DNA of 64,000 nt, taken from Gibbula magus. Lineage: Eukaryota > Mollusca > Gastropoda > Trochida > Trochidae. The position numbers and the translations under genes were made by a program. Under the pieces are notes generated by a model that worked only from the letters and a program-made list of their open reading frames with translations, was not told the DNA's origin and did not search any database. This document shows positions 25,844 to 38,357 of this stretch, one piece after another. Positions within the stretch are counted from its first letter, which is position 1, and each line of letters starts with the position of its first letter. The DNA lies in contig OW388293.1 in NCBI GenBank assembly GCA_936450465.1, positions 32,431,860 through 32,495,859 on the forward strand. Reading direction: 5' to 3'.

Positions 25844-27877
25844 CTGCAAATGTATAATTGCAAACATAATACATTGTTCATATTTATAAAGCGCACATAT
25901 CCACGCTCGAAAGCATGCTCAAGGCGAAAAACATTATAATGCTAATGAATAATAATAATAATAATAAAAGTCATGCACAGTTGAATGTGCTTAGTTCAAA
26001 CAAACAGCAAAAACAATTCCATATATAATTACTGCGAATATGAAAGTCCCTATAAACCATAGAATTGAACAAAAAGATTTTAGATTTGATTTGAGTGACT
26101 CAAATGTTTGAGATAGTTTCAGATTTTTTACAAGAGAGTTCATCTAAAAGGAGGCGTACTGACAACATAGATAAAATGTTTCTCTTTTCCAAATACATAA
26201 GATCGAGGTGTTAATATTATTGTTATAATTGTATAATAGTTTTACACAGACATGTGAACATTGCGGTTGTACATAGCTCAGCTCTGCCAACAAAAATCAA
26301 CGAACATATTCGTTTCCCCGATGCTCACTTACCTTTTGACTATAATATTCAACAGTTTGTAACAGGCCTGTTCCGACAAACATATAAAATTAAACTTCCA
26401 ACATTAGATTACGTGCCATTGCTTCAACATCCGTTTTCTACAATATTGTCATTTACGTGCCACGTCACACACAATATGACGTCATACCAATTCAAACGTC
26501 ATAATGCTATGACGTAATACTTTAACATAACACACAAAAAGGGAAATATGTTGAGGCCTACATGTCGTGTCATAGCGGTGAATAAGATCAAATGTCCAGA
26601 TTTGTTTTAATGCCTCTAATAGACTTAAAGTTCATTTGAGAAACAATTAATCATTGAATTAATGTCAATTCAATACATTTGAAATGTGAAGCAATATATA
26701 TGGTCGATAAAATGCCACACTGTATGATTTCATAGTTTATATATATAATCCAAAGATTTAAAAACAATAATGACAAGTTTTACTTTGAGACACATACTAG
26801 AGATATCGTTGCTCTCTGATCTTGTTTCGCTGATAAAAGTAGATCTATACAAACGGTGCGTCTACTTTCTCTCCATACACCATGCGTGAAACTAGTAGCA
26901 CAGAGATCCTTGGTTGTCCGTAGAGACAAAAAAATGTTTCTTACCGAGCAACATTTATTTTAGTTCACCAGGCCTCAGGCTTATTGCTTATTAGCCATCA
27001 GAAGTCGGAAAACTTTTCACACATATATCGACCTCTCCTCCAACACCGCTGCGACCCAAATTTTGTTTTTGGGGTACATTATGTTCTGATTATATGAGGA
27101 ACATATATATACTCAGCTGATTTTAAGCCATTTTGATATCAAAATAATATCACGTATTAATTGATAATACATTTTTAGATCTTCAAAGATAATTAGGCCT
27201 ACATACCGGTGGGATAAGGAATAACATAGGACTACAGACATGCAGACATGCAGATTGGAGATGACCAATCTCAACGATCCCTTATAAATCAAAATACATA
27301 TCTTTGTCATCATGTATACTAGAATAAGTTCTCAGCTCCAGAAATATGTGAAAATATCACTTCCGTGGGTAATAGGCCTACACGTGTACAGTTTAAGAAA
27401 CAAAGCTATATTCTGAAAGGTTTGTTAGTTCTGCTCCTGGAACACCTCTGTCCGTGTTGGCCTATAGAGTCCTATATTAAGCCTATTAATTTCCGTGAAA
27501 AGGGAAAAATAAATTCAGAAATTTGAAAATATCAAAAGGCGCCACTGCAGTATAGAAGAGTAGACATAGTGTACATGCCGAGTTTCAGGAATATATTAAG
27601 AAGAGTTTTGGAGTTCTGCTCCGGAAATGAACCCTAAAACCAAGTCCAAATCAAACGCGTTTCTATGGACACGAAATGTATTTGTTTTCAGAAGTCTGAA
27701 AATATCAAAACACACTTGTTCCACTAGTGGGTAATACACATAGACAGTTTCAGAAAGATGTCATGAACGGTTTTCGAGTTCGTAATAATTATTGAGAAAC
27801 AGCTGATTAATGCAATTAATTTTTTTTAAACATTGTGTCAGTCAAATAATGTAATATGAACTGTACAATTATATATT
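25844..27877. other. Intergenic region between divergent kinase and FAAP100 genes
   Basis: Should hold the 5' exon and promoter of the kinase gene and the promoter of FAAP100. An (AAT)n-like microsatellite lies near 25950-25970. An 87-codon open frame (26254-26517) shows no domain and is not supported. No bidirectional core-promoter motif is evident. Confidence 0.45.
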
Positions 27878-30800
27878 ATGTATAAAACTCAATCCTCTAA
27901 AATTTCAAAACATAAAATGTATAACTTTGAATATGATACAAGCTGCCTCGCATGTTCTGTCAAATCAAAAAGCTGCATGAAATTCGTCTTTGGAATCTGT
28001 GGAGAGATTTTATGTACGCATTCTACGATAAAGGGAGGTCACTCTTATTTGGCGGGGAAATTAAAAGAAGTGTTTATAAAAATGAAAGCATTGCTGATAC
28101 GCAAGAAGTTTCTGCACGTGTTTGATGGGTTGTCAGTCAAGGTAATACAGATTGATGACTGTCGTGATATAGTTTTCTTCAAAGTATAGATTGAAACTAT
28201 CCATTTATACAGGTTTGCAAAGAAAATGACAAATCGTTATAGTTTATAATAATATTCAATTTTAGTGCCACGCCCACTTTTATGGTCTCAAACTTTCATA
28301 TAACATTTGTGGTGATCAGGAAGAATGTGGGGAACGGGACAAAACGGCGATAAACCAAAACGTCGAAAGGCGAAAACGGCGAATATTTGGCGAAAACGTC
28401 GATGAAATGCCTGGCGAAAACGGCGATGGATTTTATATTGAGTGAAATAAACTATAAAAGTATTATTTAGTTTGTTTTTATTTACGTTTTAATCCTTACA
28501 GACATTGTGTCAATTATAGACTTATTGTTTGATCAGTTGTTACAACTCATACTATTAGATACATGTCTAAAACCACACATTGGAATGGCTCTTTCAGGGA
28601 TTGGGAAAGACACCTTTGACAATGGGCCATTTTTAGGGCTTTTAGTCATTTTCAGAATTTCAAATGGGCCGTTCCCCTTTGAAGCAATGGTAAAATTTCA
28701 AATTTTAATGGGCCATTATTTCATCCAATGTGCAAAATGGCCCATGGCCCCTGCCTTTCCCAATCCATGCTCTTTGAAATTTTCCTTAAAATTAAATTTC
28801 TAAATGTTAGCTGGAAAGAAATTCTTTGAGAGTCGATAAATAGAGAATCTCACCCAAGTGTCTTCGGATATCAAATAGTTCAACACGAGTTACAGATATT
28901 CAAGGCTTGCCGAGGTGGATATTTTTATTTATATCAACGTAACGAGTCACTGTTGATATATATGATAATTCGGAACGCATTAAGGGTGAGATAATCTAGT
29001 TATCATCCAAAATCATTGTTATTACATTTAAGTGATAATAGTGTACGTCTCTGAGCACATCTCTGTGTCATTTGACTTCCACTTGTGCGGTGAGGTCATA
29101 GCACTTTGACGTCATCATGTTTATGACGCCATAGCAATTCATTGCTCGATGATGTAAAAGCATATTGTGAAGTCATGTAGTTGACGGTGACAGGGTATTG
29201 TGCAAATCTATTGCCAAAAAGATATCTCCTAGGAGATATCGCTTGATCTCACACAAGCGATATCTCCTGTGGACACAGTTTTTGGTGATAATTGAATTGA
29301 AGATATTTTGTCATCATTGTCAAAAACTCAAAAATGTCGCTTTCTAGGTTTAGCCTCTCAAATGAATGTAACCATTACTAATCACATTGGTCTGGGATCA
29401 AGGAAGGCTCTATATATGATTGGTTGGTTGGTGTATTTCCAGGTGATCATCAAGGCTCCTGGACCAATCACAGACTATGTGGTATGTAGTAGACGAGGCA
29501 GCTCCTCCGAGGAGTCATGTGAGGAGTTGTGGCAGGTGCTTGTATTGGTGTCCAACACTGTCTACAGACTTCATGTACAAGGCCTGGAGGGGATGGAAGT
29601 GTGAGTACTTTATACATGCACAACTACATTCCAGGCAAATTTTATACCTGAGAGCTTTCTGTTAATCAACTTCCATACGCAAGGCATAACTCTTGCCAGT
29701 CTCAATTACTGGCTGATTGCCACTTTTTCTTAGGTTTCCGTGCTAGGAAATCAGAGCCAACTATGATTTTCAGTAGGTCGAGATGCTCTACCTGTCACCC
29801 CATTGGATAGTTAGTATGCGGTTCGCTGTGTGAGATAGAGCATTCAGGCAAGGTTTCAGTCTAAAATTTCAGATGCATAGATCCAGTATCTGAGCACGGA
29901 AAAGAGAGAGAAATACTGCAGGGGTCGAAAATAACACTCGTCCGCTCGTATTGACGAGTGACATTTGACTCGGGCAAGTGGAAAATGTAATATTGCTCGT
30001 CCTGTAGGACGAGTGCTTTTTCTGACATGAATGTTTGAGATTATCAATGGTCATATGTATACAGTATACTACTTCTTTCAGATTCACTGAAAACTGTTTT
30101 AGAAACCTCACAAGTCTTTATAAATGTCTAGATATTGCGAGTGTTGGCTGTTTATTTTTATCTGATAATCGTACGCTCTTATTTATCCATCAGCCAATCA
30201 GAACGGGCAACCCCGAGAACTTGACCAATCAGCAATTGACAGGTCATCAGGGAATTCCCTGCTCAGCTGTTTACTTTACAGTTGACTACCGAAGAATACG
30301 TTTGAGTTTTCATAAAGATTGTCATAAATACAAAATATTTGACAAGGATTTGTTTTGGTATTTCAACTAAATTATCAATTTTGGTTATTATGACAGTTGT
30401 TATATTGTGTTATGTTTTGAATATCTTGCTTTTCAGCCATCGCCGTAACATGAATGTAGGTCACTCATACACGATCTTTCATCTCTTCCAATGATTTTGA
30501 TATCTAAATCCTTGATCTCTTCATAGCGTTTTAATTGTGTATTTTTGGAAACACTAAAAATCATATTATTCAATATTACGACAGGAGAAAATATCCAAAA
30601 TTCATTTTGACAACAATAGACAAATTTCTCTTGGTTTTGATTTGAGTCACTGTGACTTGAAGATGATCGTAATTTTTTGTCAATTTTGCTCATTTCCTTT
30701 ATCGTGTATTATTACAATTTACAGTTTTATACAATTAGAAGAAGGTATTCACCAAATCTGCACATGGAATAAAACAAGAAAATGTGAAAATTCAGGCATA

Positions 30801-33800
30801 ATTCAACAAACTGTCGTGTGACAGAATATTTATTTCAAAATATAGGCCTACGAAGATGATTATGGACTATCTGTTGAACTTCTGAGTTTAAGTTAGTTTA
30901 ATGTGACATATTGATCGGATATCATACAGCAATGAATCATTCTTATCAATAGTATACTGTAAAAACTGGTGAACAGTGCCACTGCCTTTGGTATGTATAC
31001 ACTGTATTTTCACAAAACCTTGTGTCAAGGGCTAGATATGGCAGAGATATAAGATTTAGATTGAGAACAAAGTAAGTTTCAAAGTATTTCAATTTTATTA
31101 TGACTAACACATATTTTAGAATAAATATAAGTTCAATTTGCATTCATTGTTCGTAATTGTTTGATTTTGTAGGACCAGTACAATTGCAGAAGGACGAGTA
31201 GAATTTATTTATCACTTGCCCTGTAGGGCAAGTGCAGATTTTCACTATTTTCGACCCCTGTACTGCAAGGCTTATGTTATGCCTTGCGTACGGAAGTTGG
31301 CTGTTTGAGTACCGGTATATATATCCTATTTCAAACTCTTGTGCTCTTGTGAGTCTGGTCTTGACTGTCCCTCAACTTTAAGGAGCGTCCTTACCATTGT
31401 TTCTGAGCATCCTCAGTTGTCAGATTCGCACCCATGATTATTTGACATTTTACTATTTTTATCATTGGTATTTTGATAAAAAAAAATTAAATGTAATACT
31501 TGAGAAACCATTTTTTAGCTCTTCAACCTTGGATAATAAGTCATGCAAATCCTGATGAGCTACAGAACCAATGGCTCTAAAAAAAATTATTTTGGACCAG
31601 TGAAACCTTAAAATCAATAGAGCTTTTGGCTACTATCAGATGTATGTTAATTTCCATGTTATGAATATATCTCAGTATTTGCAGGTAAGCTATTTGCATG
31701 ATGTAGAAGAGCCCATATGGAACATTGATCAGGGTGTTTGCACAAATGTGAATATCAGGTCGATTTTCTTTTAATTTTAACAAAATTCTCCGTTCATAAT
31801 GTATCATTATAAATCAGCTTTTGTGTATGCATGTTTTGAACTACCCTTTTTTACGTTCTTGTCAAGTTACAGCTGGTTTACTCATCATCAATTATTCGAT
31901 AACATTTATTGTATTTCAGATGGTAAAATATGGCATTTATTAGTTATTCATAAAAGGAACATCATTTATGGACTATGCACATTTAAATCTAATAATTGAA
32001 ACATTTGACATTTATTATCAAATACCATCCTTGTATATCTCATCTCATGAAGTGGAAACACATCATTTATTATTTATATTTAATCATTTGAATTTACAAA
32101 ATGAAACATTATGTCTTGATGATCTTATTGTCAATACTTCGGAGAGAGTAAATATAACCAAATCTGTCCTGGCATAAGACATATGTTACTAAATGAGGAA
32201 AAACTAGATATGTTTCTAATGTCATCTAATACTTGCAATTAGAGGACAGTGAGCAGTTTGTTGGAGGAAGAAGATCTATAAAGTTTCATATTCTTTCAAG
32301 TCTCATATCTGGGCTTCTATACCCAAACACATAAAATCCTATTTACCACAGGACAACTCCTTGCAAAACTATGAAAGTATATTTTTTAGCTCCATGGAAT
32401 TATTTTTGTAAGATATTCTTTCAAGATTTACAAACACTTGGAAGTCGATAAGGCAAAAAGATTATTTGGTTGGTATACCGATTCTCCCACCATGATTTTG
32501 AATAATTTTGGAGGGAGGGGAATGCTACTCAAGATACCTCAATAATAAAAATGTTGCCAAATTTTCCCTGATAAACTGACAAATATAACTGGAAAATTAT
32601 CATTTTATATATCAAGTTTTTGCCAGTTTGTTGACCTTAACAGTTTTAGCTCATCATGCCTGAAAGGCCCGATGGGCTTTTGTCATGGCATGGCGTCGTC
32701 CAGTCTATCAGTCCGTCTCTCCGTCCGTAAACTTTTTGCTTTTTGACTTCTTTTCCAGAACCAAATACTCTTAGAGAGCTTAAATTAAATGTACAGACTC
32801 CTTGGCCAATAGGGATTCTAAATTCTAGATTTGATGACCCCATGACCCCAAATAGGGTCACAGGGTCATTTTTACCCATGACATGAAAGATTAAGGAATT
32901 TTAGTTTGTTTGTTTTTTCAGGGGAGATAAGGAAGCAGATTTCAGTAACCAGGAAATCTTCACGGATCTTCTGGACCAGCCAGAGGAAGCTTTCCACGTT
33001 TCTCCTTCAACTGATCCAGTTGTACCGCTACATGACCAGCATACCCTTCTAGTGTCAAAGGACTCGCTGTGTCACATTGAAGTAGCTGACAAACTGCTTC
33101 TAACTCTTACTTCAGGTTCTACGCCTTCAGTGAGAGCCTATAGATTACTTGAGCTTGGGCAAGATGTTAGAAGTCCCTCATGTTTAGACATCCCTTGTCC
33201 TTCGTTTGAGTTTGCGTCTGAAGAAAATAAACATGGACTTTATATTGCTGCCTGTGAACAAATTCAAGATGGCTTCATATCAACGAAGTGTGTACATCTT
33301 CCAAATTCTTTTTTCTCAGCTTTATTCAAATCGGAAGCAGCTTTGTTAAACTCGTTCGTGGTACTCTACACCTTGAATGGTTGTGTCTTCTTCAGATCTG
33401 TCAAATCTCTCTCTGATGCTGAAGAACAGTGGGAGGTGGTGTGTGATATGGTAGGATCAGTTGTTGACATGTTCACCATTGACATTAAAAGCAGTGACAG
33501 TGATCTCCCCTTTGGAGATCTTCAGCCTGTGAGTTCAAATTGTGAGACAAAATTACTGGTTTGTTCATCAACTGGAAAGGTTATCATAATTCAGTTGTCA
33601 AAAACAAATAATGCTATCAAATACGACTCTGTGTCTCTACCAGGGCAGAATATTTGCTCCCAAATCCACAACTCCTCTCTGTACCACTGCACTGGAGAAC
33701 GGTTGTACAGACACTCAATACAGTTGAATCAAGGGGGAGACAATCCAGTGGTTCTGCAGAGTGAATACCTCCACCAGAGCCTAGTCAACCAGTTCTTTGT

Positions 33801-36800
33801 TGTGACAGAGGATGAAGGTGCGTCAATTGAATTATTATATTTTTAAAGAACTTGCTTCATTTATTTCTTTATTTTTATGCGGCAAATTTGTAAAATATAA
33901 ACTTTACCAATGACACTGAATAAGCCTGATATGTGTAAAGGAATGATGAGATACTAGGTATGTGACAGATACTCTTTCACCTAAGTCCAGACAAGGTAAA
34001 TCTGGAAGTTATTGAGTCCAATTCTTATGAATTGAGAAGCCTGGTTCAAACATTTTATTTAAGTCTCTATCATTGGCTGCAGTTCATCAGCTTTTCTTTG
34101 CCAGAGATTTCTGATTGCACTACCAAGTGCATGTGCTATATGTTGGCACAGAAAAGGTTAAGAAATGCAGGAAGTCTCAATTAGCCAGTGACATAGAATG
34201 GCATAAGTTATACTTGCAGGGGAAGTTGTCATTTTCTAAGTTTTCTTGAAGGTCATTGTCAAATCCTAATCGAATATTCTGAAACTAAGGATAGATAAGC
34301 TAGTACTTGTTTTCATATAATTATTGCATGTGAGTGCTTAATTAATTTTTTTGTTAATGTTCCCAGCATCATTGAAACTTCTTAATCCATATTACTATTT
34401 CTTCCCACAGCTGAGCACATCCTGTGTCTGAGTGCGGAGCAGGAGGTTCTCCGATTGCCCACTACTTCAGGAGTGCAGAAGTCTCACGCAGACAAAAGCT
34501 ATCTGAGTCATCTCGTGAAGGGCCTCACTGACACCAGCGATCGTTTGGAGGAGATTCGAACTCGGCATAACCACATCAACAGATTCCTCAACCAGCTGAG
34601 CATTGCAGGCTTCCTTCAGAGTAAGGATGAAAGGATCAGCAAAATGTTTAGTGAAAAAATACCAGTTTCAAGCAAGTGTCGCGTTGTGTCCCAAAAATCT
34701 GGGTATAGGAGAAATTACAAACTCATCTGTTCTATCACAAATCAGGGATCCCAGGCACTGTCCAATGAGTGGAGTTTGATAGTTTTCATGGAAACAAATA
34801 ACCAATCACAGACTGAGGCAAGATCCCATGGAATTCCTCTGTCCTATGGTTTGAAATCTGGTTCAAGTTTTGACTTTGAGGTTGCCATGGATGGGGATTG
34901 TGTCTTGAGTGAGATCTGTGACGTCAGTGTCTACTTAGTGCTTCACACATCATTGCTAGAAGACCAGGATGGTTATAATCTACATGCTCCAGTGCCAAAA
35001 ACATCAAAACAGGCTCTGCCGGTGCTGGTAAATAGTCACAGGCTGGACGTATTGTACTTTCTCTATCAACCAATCACAGAGCTGGTAGATTCAGCAATTC
35101 CCATGGTTACGTCTTCTTTGTCTTCACTGGTCAGAAATCAACCAATGAGGAATAGGAAAAGTGACAAGGAAAAGGAAAATGAGGATCGGAGTCAACGCTA
35201 CTCTTTCTCAGTTTGTGCTTCTGGGGTGATCCTTCCAGAAGATGTCGAGGATTTGTGGGAGGAAAGTAAGTCTCTGACAATATATGTATTTGTAGCTGTG
35301 GTATGTACTATTGTAAACGTTCTGTTTATCATGGGTCAGCATCATGTCCATGTCTAATTGTCCTTCTCAGTCTCATCCAGTATTGCTTGGTTAGTTTCTG
35401 CCTTGATTTTTGCACAAAATTTTTTGAGTTAGTCCAATTAGAATTAAGTACCGTACACAAGGACACATTACTTTTGATTTGCTCTACTTCAAGCACAGTG
35501 TTGTGTAAACAAATTCCAGCCTATATTCGTCATTCATTTAATGTCTAATGTTGAAAAGCTACCTAGGACAAGTCTTGGTAGGTTTAATGCCTTATTGTTC
35601 CCCAGATATTGTCTTCAGTCTTTTCCTCAGCAAGGAATATTCCGGATGACCTCCAACCAACAAGGAGGACCTACATGATTAACACATTACAATTTCTGTA
35701 ATTTAGCCAATAGGGAATGGTTTTGAAGTATTTCAGCATGAAAGAGTTGAACTAGGATTAAAAATCTAACCTCTTACAGATGACTCAACATCGAACAAGG
35801 TCCTCAAGTTACTTCTGAAGGACGCCCAGATCTCAAAGGAGGACATACACAGAGGACAAGTGCAGCTTCTTGACCCTGCCGGTCACATGATCAGCATTGC
35901 TATAGAAACGGAGAACTCTTCAGGGTGTGAGGAGGGAATAGAGGTTCAGCTTGGATCGGAGAGTTTGGCACTGATAGCTCGGTGTAGAGCTGCCATCACT
36001 AACAGGTTGGAGGTGAGACTTTATCTATCCATTAGAATATGTTACTAGTATAAAACATATTGGAATCATATATTAGAGCTGGGTCGGGTATATTTTTCTA
36101 CCGGGTACCTGACCCCAGATACCCATTTTGTCAATTCTTGTAATATTTTATTCAACTGGTAGGCAGATATATGGGGCTAGAATGACAATTGACTTTAATA
36201 AAGTGATGAAATCTTCAAATACATTACAATTTTCTAATGAAAGAATCACAAAGTGAACTGTTTTATATTTAGTCACATAATAATTACAGGTCCGGGTAAT
36301 GTGATAGGTACGTATCTGGGTCCTACTAACACATGACTATAAATCAGTAAATCACACAAAGACTAATGACTGACAGAGCCAGTAATTGGCTCAAGTTTTT
36401 ATTTAGATCTTCAACTCTAGGTAATAAATCAGGCAAGTTGTGTTGAGCTACACACCCCATGGCTCTATTTTTTATTTCTCGTTTTGGCAATATAAATACA
36501 CATTCAAAAGTTATTTTTTGTCACTTTTAGATAAATCCTAATTCATAATTTTGCAATATATTTCCTCTTATGGCAGTAAAAACAGAACTTCTATAAATAC
36601 TATATTTAAAAGGCTGTAATAAATTCACTGACCTTGTGCATACTCATTTATTTGTGTTTAATAAATCATAACAATATCGGTTAATTACAGTATTTATTGT
36701 TGTAACTAATTGTTTTGTGTCCGCTTTTTTCTTTGTAAGCCATTCATCAAAACGGAATCAAGGGAGACAACTGTAAAAGGACTGAGGAAGTACTTGTCTG

Positions 36801-38106
36801 TGATTGAGGTATTTTTTTTACATTCATAACGTGCAATGTATGTAGTGTTACTTTATCATGACAATAAAGATCATAATTAAAACATGAAGTTATTATATAA
36901 TAATCTCAATTTATCATGACAATTGCAAAAATGAATGACATTTAGAAGTGGAATAGGCTACATATGAAAACAAGATTTCTAACAACTTCTTTATTGTGTA
37001 TGTGATGATTGCAAAGTGATGAAAAACAAGTTTTCTCACACCCAAAAAAATTAAATGATCACTTCTGTGCAATTATAATTCTCATCATTGACAATATCAC
37101 AAAGATGACAATCTTTGGCAGTAGGCACTGTTATGTAATCACCTCTTTTAAATATGTCAGTAACCCTGAATTGTATTTAGGCCTGTGATTATCCAGCCCT
37201 TGGTAACACTATTTACCCTTTTGGTAAGGTCTCTTCATTTCAGAAAGAACGGCATGCTACAGCACCTTCAAGAATTGTATTCCTCCATTCCTCCCTCCCT
37301 TGCTTCTCTTCAATACATTAGGCTTCTCAAGTTCAGGTCTCGTCTAGTTGTTACATTATACGTTTTCTTTACATTCATTATTGTCCCCCGCCGCAACGCT
37401 GAACGGGGGACTATGTATTCAGCGGCGTCCGTCCGTACGTCACATTTTTTGTTTACGCGATATCTTATGAAGCGTTGCATCCAAAGTCTTCAAATTTGAT
37501 GTCTGTCTACATTGTGGGAAGACGCAGACACCAGTCAATTTTGGTGACCTTGGCCTTATTTTCAAGGTCACACAACACTTTGACCACTTATAGAACCCTT
37601 ATTAACACAATATATCATGAACCCAAGCACCCAAAGTCTTAAAATTTGCTGATCATCATGGCACTTCTTACCAGTAATGCAATATATAAAGTAGCTCCAA
37701 TGATGTGTCTTACTAACTCAATGTCCCCGACGGGGGACATTGCCATGTTAGTGGCAAACACTTGTTAGTATTTATAACACTCTCTCTTTATAGCATATTG
37801 TCCTTTAAATCATATTTAATACAAGGAAATATCTTAAAATATAAATTGAATGCTTTATAATCATTCAAAAGTAGCAATAAAAGTTACTAGGGTACGAGCT
37901 GGTAAATACCTTTGGTTACCTGGGTCTTAGATTTAGGATTGTTTGAAGCTGACAGGAACACTGTTACTCCTCAGAGTCTCAAGGACGAAGTGACCGCGCT
38001 GGAGGTGTCACCAGGCCGGGACTCCAGACCAGAGAAGGATGTTATGCAGATGACCGGACGGTTGTACGAGAAACTTCGCAACACTCATTTCTTGAATCTG
38101 GATTAA
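27878..38106 (+). CDS. FAAP100: FAAP100, Fanconi anemia core complex subunit, 7 exons, about 868 aa
   Basis: Exons: 27878-28141, 29443-29600, 32922-33817, 34411-35265, 35780-36012, 36740-36808, 37975-38106. Phases join without a stop. Length is close to human FAAP100 (881 aa). Recognisable stretches are HVFDGLSVK|VIIKAP with LVLVSNTVYRLHV near the N-terminus, FFSALFKSEAALLNSFVVLY, YLSHLVKGLTDTSDRLEEI (coiled-coil region), IEVQLGSESLALIARCRAAI, and a C-terminus KGLRKYLSVIE|SLKDEVTALE ending LRNTHFLNLD. By family it forms a FANCB-FANCL-FAAP100 subcomplex supporting FANCD2/FANCI monoubiquitination in crosslink repair. Exon 1 is the least certain: the ATG at 27977 is an alternative start, and exon 1 rests on phase and weak similarity. 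For exon 7 I chose the acceptor after CCTCAG at 37974 because upstream sites break the frame. Confidence 0.88.
28335..28435. repeat. Short irregular tandem repeat GGCGAAAACGGCGAT
   Basis: In FAAP100 intron 1, about 100 bp carry five or six imperfect copies of 'ggcgaaaacggcgat' or 'ggcgaaaacgtcgat'. It is locally GC- and CpG-rich in an AT-rich intron. It is not coding. Confidence 0.75.
28595..28769. mobile_element. Small MITE with GGATTGGGAAAG inverted ends
   Basis: The left end 'cagggattgggaaag' is inverted in the right end 'cctttcccaatccatg'. The direct repeat 'ctcttt' at 28589-28594 and 28770-28775 fits a target duplication. Internal 'aatgggccattt'-like pieces are also self-complementary. 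A 98-codon open frame across it is a by-product. Confidence 0.65.
29667..31299. mobile_element. MITE of the CAACTTCC-GCAAGGCATAA family, carrying a nested element
   Basis: In FAAP100 intron 2. The left end 'caacttccatacgcaaggca' (29667) and right end 'tgccttgcgtacggaagttg' (to 31299) are inverted repeats. The same family appears at about 42659-43243 and 43268-43475. About 1.34 kb of the interior is a second element (29919-31260). No clean target duplication was found for the outer element. Confidence 0.75.
29919..31260. mobile_element. Nested TIR element, CAGGGGTCGAAAATA ends, 5-bp TSD
   Basis: Starts 'caggggtcgaaaata' and ends with the inverse 'tattttcgacccctg'. It is flanked by 'tactg' at 29914-29918 and 31261-31265. 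Sub-terminal 'gacgagtg' and 'gggcaagtg' motifs occur at both ends. No transposase is recognised in the AT-rich interior. The termini are compatible with hAT, but the short duplication leaves the superfamily open. Confidence 0.7.
32640..32885 (-). repeat. Dispersed repeat related to the 2990-4390 array, inverted
   Basis: Reads 'tagctcatcatgcctgaaag', then a gtccgt run, 'cttcttttccagaacc', 'agactccttggccaatag' and 'gacccc...tagggtcac', which is the inverse of the array unit at 2990-4390. It lies immediately upstream of FAAP100 exon 3, so its right end is within 40 bp of the splice acceptor. Confidence 0.75.
36938..37015 (-). mobile_element. Decayed Penelope-like arm in FAAP100 intron 6
   Basis: 'gacatttagaagtggaatag' and then 'acaagatttctaacaacttc' followed by 'tttattgtgtatgtgatg' align in order with the ends of the Penelope elements at 15352, 22468 and 45546. 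It is strongly diverged, with no ribozyme core left. Confidence 0.5.
37370..37770. repeat. Dispersed repeat bounded by CCCCCG inverted ends
   Basis: In FAAP100 intron 6. It runs from 'gtcccccgccgcaacgctga' through a gtccgtccgt run and 'aaggtcacacaacactttga' to 'tgtccccgacgggggacatt'. Parts match the block at 45065-45470 ('aaggtcaccacgatactttg'). It is noncoding. Confidence 0.7.
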
Positions 38107-38351
38107 TCCTCGATCTCTGTGACATAGCAGGGATCTTTAGTGGATTATGTGTGTTTGTGTGTTGAGAGTGGTTGGTGATAACTTGTGAGAAAAGATTTTT
38201 CTGGAATTTAAAATTGTTATGATCCACCATCTATAATTGGATTTTGTTTTGTTTTGTTTTGTTCTTTGTTGAAAAAAGCGATGGAGTTTTAGACCTTTTT
38301 TTGTAAATCTTTTGAATGAATTGCAATCTAAAGTGAATTTTGTTTTTATGT

Positions 38352-38357
38352 AATAAA
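38352..38357 (+). terminator. Candidate FAAP100 polyadenylation signal
   Basis: AATAAA lies about 245 bp after the FAAP100 stop. It is the first canonical hexamer downstream; usage is not shown. Confidence 0.5.

Noticed and set aside
26254..26517. 87-codon open frame between the kinase and FAAP100 genes
   Set aside because: It has no domain, signal or splice evidence, and its length is expected by chance in AT-rich DNA.
37899..37936. FAAP100 exon 7 starting at acceptors near 37890, 37930 or 37936
   Set aside because: Each gives a stop or the wrong phase after exon 6. The acceptor at 37974 keeps the frame and the family's C-terminal pattern.
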